NCBI GenBank assembly: GCA_030704615.1
Contig: CM060733.1
Span: 58,900,001-58,964,000 of the forward strand
DNA length: 64,000 nucleotides
Direction of reading: 5' to 3'
Source of the DNA: Takakia lepidozioides
Lineage: Eukaryota; Streptophyta; Takakiopsida; Takakiales; Takakiaceae
Shown: positions 11,501 through 21,383 of the stretch, piece by piece
Layout: each line of letters starts with the position of its first letter
Position numbering within the stretch: position 1 is the first letter of the stretch
Made by a program: the position numbers and the translations under genes
The notes under the pieces: model-generated
Database searches by the model: none
The model's input: only the letters and a program-made list of their open reading frames with translations
Told to the model about the DNA's origin: nothing

Positions 11501-14500
11501 GTTGGAAAGCTTGGGGCCTTTCCCTCTTTAGAATATGCCTACACGGGTCAGCAAGTACAAGCGCTGACGACTACTAAAGGTGCAGTGGTGACTTCATCGG
11601 TTGCATTGTCAAAACCTTTGAAACTCACTACAGTATCCTTGGCAGAACTTCTAGGTCTAACAGTGAGGGGTCTTCTGCTGAATGGAGGGACACAGTTGGA
11701 AAAACTGTTCCTATGATTCAAAACAACCCTGATGAACTGGAGTATATTTCAATGGCTTATAATGCTCCCATTAGTTCTTCTGAGATTGTGGAAGCAATTG
11801 AACATTTAAATGGATATAAAGCTGGTGGACCTGATGGTATTGTCAACGAGCTTATCAAGCACGGTGGCGATCCCATGATAGAGGCCCTAGTTCTCCTCTT
11901 TAACCTTATCTGGAAGACTGAAATGATCCCCTTTCGCTGGCGACAGGGGGTCATTGTCAATCTATACAAGAAGGGTGACAGAGAAGAACCGGGGAACTAC
12001 CGTGGCATCACGCTCCTCAATGCTGTTGGCAAGACATTCTGCAGAGTTATAAGTACTCGTCTCGAGGTTGATCTGGAGTCTAGAGGTTGTTTCCACGAAG
12101 GCCAAGCTGGCTTTCGGCAAAACAGGGGATGTGTGGATCATATCTTCACTCTAAGCCAGATTATCCAGGGAAGGAGAAAAGAAGGGAAACCCACTTATGT
12201 CTTTTTCCTGGATGTCAAAAAGGCTTATGACACAGTGTGGAGAGATGGCCTATGGTTCCGCCTCTGGTCTTGTGGGATCAAGGGAAAGATGTGGAGAGTT
12301 GTCCACAACTTGTATGCTCACACCAAAAACTGTGTCACTGTTAACGGACAGAAGTCCAACTTCTTTGACATAGACCAAGGTGTAGCTCAAGGATGTACTC
12401 TCTCCCCTCTGCTCTTCAATGTTTTCATCAATCAACTCCTCGAGGATGTGGAAAGTGAGGGATTTGGGTTAAGGGTGGGTGATACCACCATACCAGCCCT
12501 TATGTTTGCGGATGACTTCGCAGGCATAGGGGAGACTCCAACCAATCTCCAGGAGTTGATTGATTGCGCGAAGAGATACTTTGATCTTTGGGGGCTAGAG
12601 GCTAATGTCAGCAAATGTGCAGTGGTAGCATTCAACGACAGAGGAGAGGGAGGAAGTGATCTTAAGTGGCAGTGGGGTAGCCAAGAGATCCCGGTCCTCC
12701 CTTCCTACACTTACCTGGGCGTTGAGTTCTCCTCCAATTGTAATTGGGATGCACATATCCGGAAAGTTGTTCAAACTGGCAAGGGCAAAGCTCTGGGGCT
12801 CACTAAATTTTTCCACTGCAGAGGGGTCAACTCTGAGGTTAAGAAAACCATGCTTTGTCACGTTATTAGACCTACCTTGGAGTACGGATCTGCTATATGG
12901 GTTGATAACTCCAACCAGGCTAAGTCTCTAGAATCCATTCAAGTGGGGGTGCTTAAGGAGTGTATGTCAGCATGCTCCAAAACAGCCAATGTGGCTGTTC
13001 GGGGTGAGTTTGGCATTCCGTCCTTAAGCTCCCGATGAGATGAATTCAAGGTCAGATGGTGGGGTCAGCTGCAACATATGCCCAACACCAGATATCCTAA
13101 GTTAATCGACTCTATATCTTGGAAATAGGACCGCCCTGTCAAACAGGCTAAGTCCTGGCAGAAGAGAGTAGAAGAGATCCTCAAGGACCTGGACCTGGAT
13201 CCGCAAGTCTTGACCCTGCTGGATAAATCTGACTTGGAGGCTGTAGTGTCCTCAGCCATGTCTGTTGCCATGAGATTGTCTGATGAAAATGAAGTTAGGC
13301 AGAAAACTTCCCTGAACTTGTTTCCAGTCTGTGACATGGGGGAGGACATCTTGGATGACCTCAAGGGTCTACCCACTCTTGGCACTAGACTGAAATTTAA
13401 ACTCAGGGCAGGAAGCCTACCTTTGAACAGCAAACAGAAGCAGAGAGGAAAGGGAGAGTGCAATTGCCCGTTGTGTGGGCAATCTGAAGACAATATTCAT
13501 TTTCTGATACACTGTCCGGGGTTCTCTCACCAAAGAGACGCTCTCTTCAAATTTATTAAGGGAATTGTGCCTGTACCCCTGTTTACCAACTTTGAAAGTC
13601 TCGAGGCTGAGCCAAAAGCCCAGGCCCTCCTGAGGCCTAGTTTTTGGGCAAATCACACACAGCAGATTGATGCTTGTATGAAGGGATTTCTAGAGGATAT
13701 CTGGAAAACCCGGATTAATTCTTTATATGGAGGTAAGTCTTACTACCAACGTCAGCCCCTGACAGAGGTAGGTTCTGTCCCTTTTTTTCCCGCTCAAACT
13801 GGGCGCGGGGTCAATGGCCACAAGGCTACGGCAAACAACGTCTTATGAGTACATCTTAGAGGATGGCACTAATATTCCCATATCCTGTCCATGTGTAGGC
13901 TAAGACAAGTGGTCGTCCTCCACTTCTATCCGAAATTTCGGGGAGCAAGAATAGCAACAAGGGGTATGGTTCTGATTCAGCAGGGGCCACCCGATCTGTA
14001 AGTAACTAACCCACCTGCATTTGTTGCAATGATGTGCTTGTCAATTATTTATGGTTTTGCCTTCCTGTGTTGTTGTCCAATAAACTACCTCGCATGGCTA
14101 GTGCGATAGATGTATTGAATCGTATTTGCACCCTTTTTGTGGCAGGGCCTTGGAGCATTGGCTTCTCGGCTTGATGGCTTGGAAGGATGGAAACATACAA
14201 TGGAGGCCAGCTCAATGGAGCACAAATTGGAATTGCAGGTAGTGAAATCCATGTTTGCCGCTGCAGTATCTAAGACAGACAAGTTCAACATGGCATTGGC
14301 AGCGAAGCTCGGTTTGGACCTGCCGAGGGATGAATCTCCATCAACATCAAACATTGTGTGTGAGTTGTCGCCCCCTGTTCATGGTGTTGTCCCACCTGCG
14401 ACTACTGTGGAAATGACAAGTACAGGTGAGCAGCCTCCTAGCAGTGGAGGCAGTGGACAAAGGAAAGGGGGCAGTATTGTGGAAGAAGATGCCACAGGAG

Positions 14501-15379
14501 AGGACAAAGTTCAGAACATGGCATGTGACGATCCTTGCCTTAATTATGGTGCCAATGATGACCTATCCCCCCTTATTGAGAAGGGAGTGCCTGTACTGGA
14601 GGATCACACCGGCAGTGAACTTAGACAGAGTGCCCAAGACATAGGGGCAGGGGCTAAGGGCACAGGAGTGGTTATTGTTGGGGCAGGGAAGAACATTGAT
14701 TCAACAACAAAATTGGCCGTTGTATGGAAGGTAAGTACTCGTGTTCCTATATTCTTGTGCTGTTCCAAGTCGATTATGCAATACCTGCGGGCCGTTCAAT
14801 GCAATACCTGCAGGCCGTTCATGACTTCTGTGTACATGTGTGGGTTTCTATTGATTCAGAAGCCACCAAAGGAAATTGTTGCGGAGAATATGAGGAAGAA
14901 GTCCGCAAGACTTGCTGCCAGCAACGTTGATGGGAGCCGTATGGGAAGCTTCAAAGCGCCAACACCTGTTGTAAGTTTTCCTTCGTGGAAGTACATCCAT
15001 ATTTTGTTTGTAGGGCTATATGATGGCATCTCGCGTTTTCCCTGTCCATAACTGTTGCATGTGCATAACAAATGACAAGGGCACACATTGGTGGTGTTGG
15101 CTGTCCCAGTTTCAGGTTGGTGACAAGGTCACAATGTTTGACCCCAATGCACCCAAACGGAAGGCAGGCGTGGGCCATATATTGGGCATGTCGACTGGCT
15201 GGCTGGCTTATGTCGTTCATGCCGATTATCATGTTGTCTCGGTTGAATCAGTACATGGGGCAGATGTTGCTCTACCATACCCCAACAATGATGTTAGGCC
15301 TCCCATTGTGATGCTCAGTGACACTGTAGGCAGCACAGCCCTGTGGTCTGCCAAGTTCCTCAAACTGACCCGAACATGA
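8523..15379 (+). CDS. TNPA-type CACTA protein (Transposase_24-like), seven exons
   Basis: Accessory DNA-binding protein of CACTA elements, thought to bind subterminal repeats and assist TNP2. Exons: 8523-8710, 8884-9262, 10078-11259, 13899-13997, 14146-14730, 14860-14970, 15116-15379. Every junction is GT-AG and in phase, giving an open frame of about 935 residues (a second ATG at 8580 is also possible). Exon 2 is strongly acidic (a DDDDDSEEE-type stretch). Exon 3 is proline-rich, then carries the Transposase_24-like block (CYVPIHLQ..., YQRIKLFRK, KTWAELVRHWNTPKWQKSR). The last exon resembles the C-terminal domain of other CACTA TNPA proteins (GDKVTMFDPNAPKRKAGVGH, DVALPYPN). Intron 3 hosts a LINE, yet its splice sites are intact. 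No disabling change seen. Confidence 0.85.
11330..11344 (+). repeat. LINE target-site duplication, left copy (15 bp)
   Basis: TCTTAGAGGATGGCA is identical at 13854-13868. The bases outside the pair differ, so the duplication is exactly 15 bp. Confidence 0.85.
11345..13853 (+). mobile_element. 5'-truncated LINE retrotransposon inside TNPA intron 3
   Basis: A 2,509-bp insertion bounded by a perfect 15-bp target duplication, in the same orientation as TNPA. It encodes a LINE reverse transcriptase and C-terminal zinc knuckle but no endonuclease domain, so it is 5'-truncated as is usual for target-primed reverse transcription. No poly(A) tail precedes the right duplication; the 3' end is a mixed sequence. 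Removing it leaves an ordinary TNPA intron. Confidence 0.85.
11713..13848 (+). pseudogene. LINE ORF2 reverse transcriptase, two in-frame stops
   Basis: Residues about 15-330 form a reverse transcriptase: YKAGGPDGIVNELIK, the PGNYRGITLLNAVGK finger, GQAGFRQNRGCVDHI, VFFLDVKKAYDTVW, GVAQGCTLSPLLFNVFINQL and the catalytic box MFADDFAG (FADD at 12504-12515). The frame then meets a TGA at 13036-13038 and a TAG near 13126. It continues in the same frame to 13848, with a C-terminal zinc knuckle (CNCPLCGQ, then HFLIHC). The frame upstream of 11713 (11492-11716) is a different one and looks unrelated. The RT looks more like the LINEs common in animals and algae than the usual plant L1 type, by eye only. 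Both stops could arise by single transitions, so decay is mild. Confidence 0.85.
13854..13868 (+). repeat. LINE target-site duplication, right copy
   Basis: Identical to 11330-11344; marks the 3' edge of the LINE. Confidence 0.85.
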
Positions 15380-16583
15380 GGTTGTGGGGGATCCTCAATT
15401 TGAAGGCAATTTTGACTGAACGCCACTTCATATCAATTTCACCTTTTTTTCGTTATTGTGCGCATCAATGTAGGATTTGGGTACATTGTGGGGTTTTGAT
15501 CAGCAGTGCAGACTCTGCAATACTTGCATGTTCAAACTAAACTTTATTTGGGCAATGAAGGGCGCACCCAACTTTGAAGCACCCTTGCATCTGGTCATTA
15601 TTTCTGTTGTTCTGGCCATGCTTAGTCAATTGTACATGTCATGAGCAGGTTGTTGCCGCAGTGCTTTGGAATTGTGTTTATGTATATGAGTCATATTTCA
15701 CATGGACTGTGAAACTGACAGTGTGGACAGTATCACGATTTGTGATATGATCATGATGCCTATGGAATAATTGTGCACACCATGACGTCACAAATATATG
15801 AAATCAACCGTAGCTTGCCTGTGGCATCTTCCACATTTTTGTGGAATGACCTACAACATCAGCAGTAGAATATTTCAGACCCACTATGGTATGCTCCTGT
15901 GGCTATGTGGAATGACATACAGTATAGGCAGTAAAATACTACACACCCACTCCATGCAGATTACGCCACGTGCCGTCCTCTCCAAAATACACGCGTTGCC
16001 CATACCGTTGCCCACATGTCGTCAAGCCCAGGTAACAGGGTGTCGCATCATTTTCCCGTAGGTGTGGACAAGTCCACACCCTTTGTATGTTTAGGATCCA
16101 CGTGGCGGTGTTTGCCACGGAACATGTGGCCCCCAAACTTGCTGAAGCTGTGAAAACAGCCAGTGGATGGTCTCACACCGAATGGCTTTTTTCACACCCA
16201 CATGCCACGCCAGATGTCCGCTCCACATAAGTGCACATCTCCTCTTTGTCTCCATACACGTGTCATCCCCACAAAAATACACGTGTTGCACACACCGTTG
16301 CCCAGATGTCGTGAAACCCTGGTGACAGGCAGTCGCATGGTTTTCCCGTAGGTGTGGACAAGTCCACACCTTTGTACATCTACGATCCACGTGGCGGTGT
16401 TTGCCAAAGCACACGTCGCTCGTGGAAAAAGCCATGAACCCCGTGAAAAAGGCCACCCGTGGACTTCTCCACAGGGCCACCCGAGAGCCAGGCCATCCAC
16501 GGGGTGTCCGAAAGCACTCGTCGTTTCCTACACCCACGGCAGGTGTGGACTGGGGCGGATTCCACGGAAAAAAGTGTGAAAAA
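15380..16583. other. CACTA right subterminal region, no gene seen
   Basis: Non-coding DNA between the TNPA stop and the right terminus. It holds the TNPA 3' untranslated region, two copies of a 155-bp repeat and a cluster of GTGTGG/CCACAC and CACGTG-like motifs that grow denser toward the end. Confidence 0.55.
15964..16408 (+). repeat. Direct repeat pair in the CACTA right subterminal region
   Basis: Copy 1 (about 15964-16118) and copy 2 (about 16254-16408) are offset by 290 bp. They share AATACACG, GTTGCCCA, TTTTCCCGTAGGTGTGG and CACGTGGCGGTGTTTGCCA blocks. Each contains the 20-base near-palindrome GGTGTGGACAAGTCCACACC (16061-16080 and 16351-16370), a plausible TNPA-binding site. Confidence 0.75.
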
Positions 16584-16615
16584 AGCCGTGGAAAAAGCTG
16601 TTTTTTCTTCTAGTG
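16584..16615 (-). repeat. CACTA right terminal inverted repeat
   Basis: Reverse complement begins CACTAGAAGAAAAAAC and ends CCACGGCT, matching the left end at 30 of 32 positions. It is followed directly by TAA. Confidence 0.93.
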
Positions 16616-16618
16616 TAA
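16616..16618. repeat. Target-site duplication TAA, right copy
   Basis: Matches 2021-2023. Confidence 0.9.
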
Positions 16619-17334
16619 GTCAATTTTTGTTAAACAAATCTTCTGGATTTGGAGGGATGGTATGATGATTGTTGGATTCCCTAGGTCCGTCTCCTGCCGG
16701 TGTCGTCTGTTTCTCTGGCTGGACAACTTTGTGCTCTGCAATGTTGCACTGCCCTGGCGCCACAGACTGACCCTCATTCTTTTGTAGACGCAAGCTCTTC
16801 TTCCGCAGCTTCAAAGGTGGCTGTCTGCGAATTCCTCATTACCGCTGTCAGGCAGCTTCACAACCGTATCGCCCTTATCCACGTCCATCTTTTGCGGACG
16901 GGAGTTTTTTCGAGGTGCCAGACCGTGCTTGGTGAGAACAGCCTCGTAGGTCTACCGCCCTCTGGGCCACCTCAAAAACATGATACATTTTGAGTTTAGG
17001 GGCACCCAAGTGTACTGACGGGCATCATATCCGTTTATCCTGTGAATGTTAGCTTCTTTTTGTCTTTATAGATCCTATTACAGACAATGCATTTGAAAGG
17101 CTTCCTGTTATTACAATCGGGTTCCTCAACCCTTGCCTTCGTGTGGGCCTCGTAGATCAATTCCCCCCACTCGTCGTCTTCATACTCCTCCTGGTACACC
17201 CGACGGGCTTCCACCATGGTCGATTTTTTGACCATATCGCAAGACCAAGTGGTGCGCCTCCACCACAGGTATCGGCAACAGAAATGGTAAAAGTGAGCTC
17301 CTGAAAGTAAATGGGATTCGGAGTGTGGAAGCAA
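16619..17334 (-). pseudogene. 5' part of the host gene split by the CACTA element, C2H2-like motif
   Basis: On the minus strand, from about 17245 down, a charged protein-like frame reads MVEARRVYQEEYEDDEWGEL, then KPFKCIVCNRIYKDKKKL. The CxxC followed by basic residues recalls the first half of a C2H2 zinc finger. After a frame change come NGYDARQYTWVPLNSK and YEAVLTKHGLAPRKN, then another shift to LRKKSLRLQKNEGQSVAPG, ending near NPEDLFNKN just before the CACTA. The pre-insertion sequence at the junction would have offered a TTGACTTAG acceptor, so the CACTA may have landed at an intron-exon boundary. Family unknown; at least two frame changes, so decayed or poorly spliced. Confidence 0.4.
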
Positions 17335-18650
17335 CGATCCAGGAGCGACGTAGCAAATCGACAGGGAAAACAGAATGGACTACAGGCGCGTGCAACAGTG
17401 CTACAAGAAGAAAGACAATATGTACAGTGAAACCCTAAAGCAAAAACGAGGAAGGATTTGAACCTCCCCGCCACCCCGGGGATGCCATATAAATTACCAG
17501 AGAATCTGAAGAGAAGGCCAATAACAGCAACGACAGCAGGAAAGGATAACAATAAAATCTCTGAATGCGCACACTCGGGAGGCTGCTTCGTTTAACCCCG
17601 GCAAAGGTGTGCAGCAGAAACATGGGAGACATGAGAGCAACTACTTACGGTGTGATACCAACATGTGAAATCCTTTGCATGGAAAGAACGTCCCACTTGT
17701 TTCTGCAGATTCTCCTCCACAGACTGAGGGCGGAGTCGATATGAAGAATACAGAAGCATTCAAGCAACAGGAATAGTGCCGCAAAACAAGTGGACGTCAA
17801 TAGTGAAAAGTGAAGCAAAACGTCTCGCATGCAAAGCGTCCCCGTCCGCATGAGTGCAAGCACCTGTCAACCCCATGGGAAAGTCCCAGGGACAACTGAA
17901 TGTCTATGCTATGATTGCGCTCTAGGACGGTGCGTCTATGACGAGGCATTCATGGGGCATGCATGATGCATGTGTACAGTACTGTAATACAGGTCGAGGA
18001 TGTATGACAGTGGTGAGATTGTATGACAGTGTTATGGCGAGGGATGGACCCGGCGCGGGGGCGGGGGGTGGAGGGGTTGGGGGACGGCAGGCGCGGCGAC
18101 CGCAGGCCGCGGCGGCACTGCGAGGGGGGTGCGTGGCGGAGGGCGGGGGTGGGGCCACGCAAGCAGGCCCGCTGAGGGAGCATTGAACTCCCGGGCCTCA
18201 TTTATCACTTGCCATAAATTAATAGAAGTAGAGCAAATGATGAATAAGCCCCCCAAGGGTAGCAGGATACATTTGTGTTTTCGGTGGTGAATGGTTGTTT
18301 TTTTATGATTATGATTATGATTATTTTAACTTTATAATTGTTAGTATTAACTCTGTTTTTCTTTTCTTTTCTTTTGTATTATTGAGCGGCTGGGGTTCTT
18401 TTAACCCTTCCTGATTTCTTACAGATAGAGTGTTTTGGCCCTTAAAATTTCTTACCCGTGAACAATAAAACCAAGCTACCCAAATATATTATGTCCAGAA
18501 ATGTGAACCTTACAAATGTGTTGCTGTCTACCACATACATCCATATACCAAATATAGAAGATTTTTACTACCAAATTTTCAAGATTATAGTGCTTTGACC
18601 GAGGGTTTTTATTTGGGAGAATTTGAAAAATTTGCAATGTCCGGTTTGGA
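17335..18650. other. No gene seen; upstream flank with a G-rich island
   Basis: Probably the upstream region of the broken gene. A strongly GC-rich stretch at about 18048-18160 contains several runs of four to six G on the plus strand, separated by short spacers, in otherwise AT-rich DNA. It could form a G-quadruplex. Long open frames through it are composition artefacts. Confidence 0.4.
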
Positions 18651-19030
18651 AAAATTTATCAGAATACATTAGTGGATAAGTTGGGAATCTATGATGAGAT
18701 TGTGGATTTGGATACTCTGCAATTTAGAAATATCTTCAAATACAACAATTGGCAGTCAAGTAGTGATTCCTTGGTTGGGAACCCAGGTAAATTGTTGGTT
18801 GTACAGCCGGATTATGCTTGGCATTTTTAGGGGGCACTTGCTTTTTCTGATTGGGCCTTTTCTTCCACGAGTGAACTTGGCCCGTGTCTGCTATTATACC
18901 AACAAATATACAGGTTTTGTACTTTACCCAATTAGTGGTAGGACGAGGATTCCATTGGATGTTTGTGAGTTGAGGGCATTTATTGGAATATGTTTGTACC
19001 AGTGTTTGGCGGATATAGAGTGATCCGGAT
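18651..19030 (+). pseudogene. PiggyBac-like transposase N-terminal fragment
   Basis: Two overlapping frames give plausible coding: YDEIVDLDTLQFRNIF, then in another frame NKYTGFV and LDVCELRAFIGICLYQ. The latter matches the start of the DDE_Tnp_1_7 (piggyBac) catalytic region, where a tyrosine/asparagine-rich stretch leads into EL+AFxG. A TTAACCCTT sequence at about 18400 upstream could be its left end. The fragment stops where an ATCCGGAT-rich block starts. The assignment rests on one short motif. Confidence 0.35.
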
Positions 19031-19510
19031 GTCAAAATCCGGATATCAATCCAGATACCAGTGTATCCGGATCCGGATCCGGCAACTGTTTGATATCCGG
19101 CTATTATTTATATCCGGCGGATACATAAAACAGAGGATCCGGATAGGATCCGACCCGCCGGATATAAAAATGATTAATAGCCGGATTGTATTGGGCAAAA
19201 ATACCAAATCTCAACCGGATATAAGAAATATTAATATAAAAGTAAAATATTACTATTTTATTAGAATTATAATGATTTAAATTGATTAATTTTTTAAAAA
19301 AAGATATGATTTTTATGATTCATATATCCGGATTAAACTATAACCGCCGGATATTATAATCTGAATATCTGGACTTATTTATATCTGGCAGATTTAAAAA
19401 AACTTCTACTATGCATAGTCGTCGGATATTAGAAATACAGATTATTCTAATATCCGGATCCGCAAGATATATCATTCTCTAATTTGTCAAGTATCTGGAC
19501 CCGACAGATA
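19022..19510. repeat. Cluster of ATCCGGAT / ATATCCGG palindromic words
   Basis: About twenty occurrences of CCGGAT or ATCCGG in under 500 bp, several as tandem ATCCGGATCCGGATCC-like runs (19064-19081). Spacers are AT-rich. No coding. It is bounded left by the piggyBac-like fragment. Confidence 0.7.
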
Positions 19511-20094
19511 TTAAAAAAAACTAAGAACCGCCCAACACTAGTTTGTACATGGGTTTGAAAAAACAGCCAAGTATGAGGTCATATTGGGTGATGATGAGAC
19601 ATAGGTTTGAGTCCATCATGCAATGTCGTCCCGTGGTTGCTATGCTGCAACCTCTTGAGCAGTGACCACTGCCTGCTCTGTTAGTGACAATGTCTCATCC
19701 TGCCCCATCATCCCATCCTTGAGGACCTCCTCAACCCGAGAAAAATCCCCAACCTGATCCATCACCGCCGCCTTGGCTGCCAACTCCTTCTGAACCTCGA
19801 GCACAAGGTCAAGACTTGCGGGTCCAGATTCAGATCCTTGATAATCTCTTCTACTCTCTTCTGCCAGGACTTAGCCTGTCATCTTATCTTTGCTTGGCCA
19901 CACTCAAATGAGCGTTGAGGTGTGTGGTGCAAAAAGCATAAGTTTTGGAAACAATTTGACAATGGGATGGAGCTTTTGGTGCACGGGTGGTAGTGCAATC
20001 ATCTCCCATTCATGTGGAAATCAAGCTAACATGTGTGGCGTTAATGTAGTACATGACCAGCTGAGGGGATCTTACTCTTATCAAACATGTACCC
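19511..20094. other. No gene or clear repeat seen
   Basis: Mixed sequence with only short open frames on either strand. A stretch near 19640-19860 is locally coding-like (Leu/Glu-rich on the minus strand) but has no recognisable motif. Confidence 0.3.
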
Positions 20095-20265
20095 ACGATA
20101 GCCCTCCAAAGACACGGTCGTACACGACCACCATTCAGGACAACTCTTACCCCAGAAAATAAAAAGAAAATTTTATTTTATTTTTATTTTTTTTCCCCCC
20201 TTGGGCTGCGCTTCAAAATACGGTCGTTGACGACCCCAATTTAGGATGGCTCCCACCCAAAAAAA
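20095..20265 (+). repeat. Hairpin array A, first block (2 units)
   Basis: Units of about 60 bp read GATAGCCCTCCAAA..., then a GGTCGTTGACGACC-type inverted repeat, then CAATTTAGGATGGCTCCCACC, separated by AT-rich runs. Two units are here; the family continues at 22855. Confidence 0.75.
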
Positions 20266-20742
20266 ATATTAAAATTAAAATTAAAATAATTCATGTTTTA
20301 TTTTTGTGGGATTGCGAAGCAAGATTTCGGGGCCGAAGGTTTATTCTCCTTTCATCCAGAAATTACCGACACAGGGGTTGTAGCTCTTGTAAAGCCCGAC
20401 TTGCTAAACAAGACGGAATCAACACCGCGGGAGTCTACTAAGTTCGTACTTTCATCCAATACTCGAGCACAAAGGTACACCATCCAACACGATATAAGCA
20501 TACTTGTGAAATCGAATCCACCGCCATGCTTACGTTCGCGCACTGGTTTAAATAATATTAGAGTGAATTCTAATCCAAGCCCAAATGACCATTATACATT
20601 GGCCAACTAGATGTCATTCCAGCTGAGCCATAGAAAAGTGACAGATCAGCCAGATATCCTAATCTAATCCAAAAACTTATTGTTTAGAAAAGACAACTCT
20701 AGCTTAATACTCCTTAGCTATAACAGCTCATCCCACTTGTAT

Positions 20743-20845
20743 CTTCGAACCGTTACATATCGGGGAGAAAGAGTCATTGAGAGACTCTTCGAACCGTTAC
20801 ATATCGTAAAGAAAGAGTCATTGGGGGACTCTTCGAACCCACTTG
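20743..20845 (+). repeat. Short tandem repeat, 46-bp unit
   Basis: CTTCGAACCGTTACATATCG followed by a GAAAGAGTCATTG block occurs twice, with a partial third start, flanked on both sides by CCCACTTGTATC. It lies left of the gypsy integrase remains and could be part of its terminal repeat region. Confidence 0.6.
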
Positions 20846-21383
20846 TATCCACGTAATAGATCATCCGGGCTTTATCCTTTGTCTATTTATCTAGGACCAA
20901 AAAGTAGGTAAGAAAGAATAATGCCTCCGCATATGTGAAGCATGCAGGGGCCTCAAAATTTGTGAGCTCATACAACAAGGAACTAGGGAAGAAACCAGAC
21001 ATGATACTAGCCTAAACAAAACTACACACCCGATGCAAGAGAGAAGAAAAAACCTAGGAGAAGAAAACATTGCCCTGCAAGTTGGGCGAAGAACAAAACA
21101 TCTTCTAGGAAAAATCCCAAATGCTACATGTGGTGTAGAATACTATCACGGAAAGCACACTACTCTACTGAGAACCCTCACTTTTGATATCATATGTTTG
21201 AACACTGAGAATAGGCAGGTGATCCTCACGCCCATTCGTGGACGTTACAGCACTGTGGCTACAGATCCAGCAGAGTGAGACATAGCTCCTTAAGTATATG
21301 TTGCAGTTGTTTTGTGGAACTAGCAAAGATACATGAACATAATTGAGGAAGAGAGGGGTAGAGTCATGCTATGGTAACAAGAC

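Larger units (their letters stand above)
2024..16615. mobile_element. CACTA (En/Spm) DNA transposon, 14,592 bp
   Basis: Both ends start with CACTA read inward. The terminal inverted repeats are 32 bp with two mismatches (2024-2055 and 16584-16615), and a TAA target duplication flanks the element. Inside are the two expected genes: a TNP2-type transposase on the minus strand (4177-8353) and a TNPA-type protein on the plus strand (8523-15379), arranged head to head. Subterminal DNA carries repeated GGTGTGG-type motifs. A LINE is nested in a TNPA intron. Termini and target duplication are intact, so the element was mobile recently; TNP2 now has two frame breaks, so by itself it may not be autonomous. 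Boundaries are certain to the base. Confidence 0.95.

Noticed and set aside
11492-11716. Short frame before the LINE reverse transcriptase, possible ORF1 or endonuclease end
   Set aside because: Different frame, low complexity, and no endonuclease or RNA-binding motif.
17445-17530. tRNA-like T-arm on the minus strand (GGAGGTTCAAATCC...)
   Set aside because: The T-stem and loop fit, but no matching acceptor, D-arm or anticodon arm can be drawn in the right spacing.
17922-18256. Several overlapping proline/arginine-rich open frames
   Set aside because: Open on both strands because of the G-rich island; no start context, motif or splice signals.
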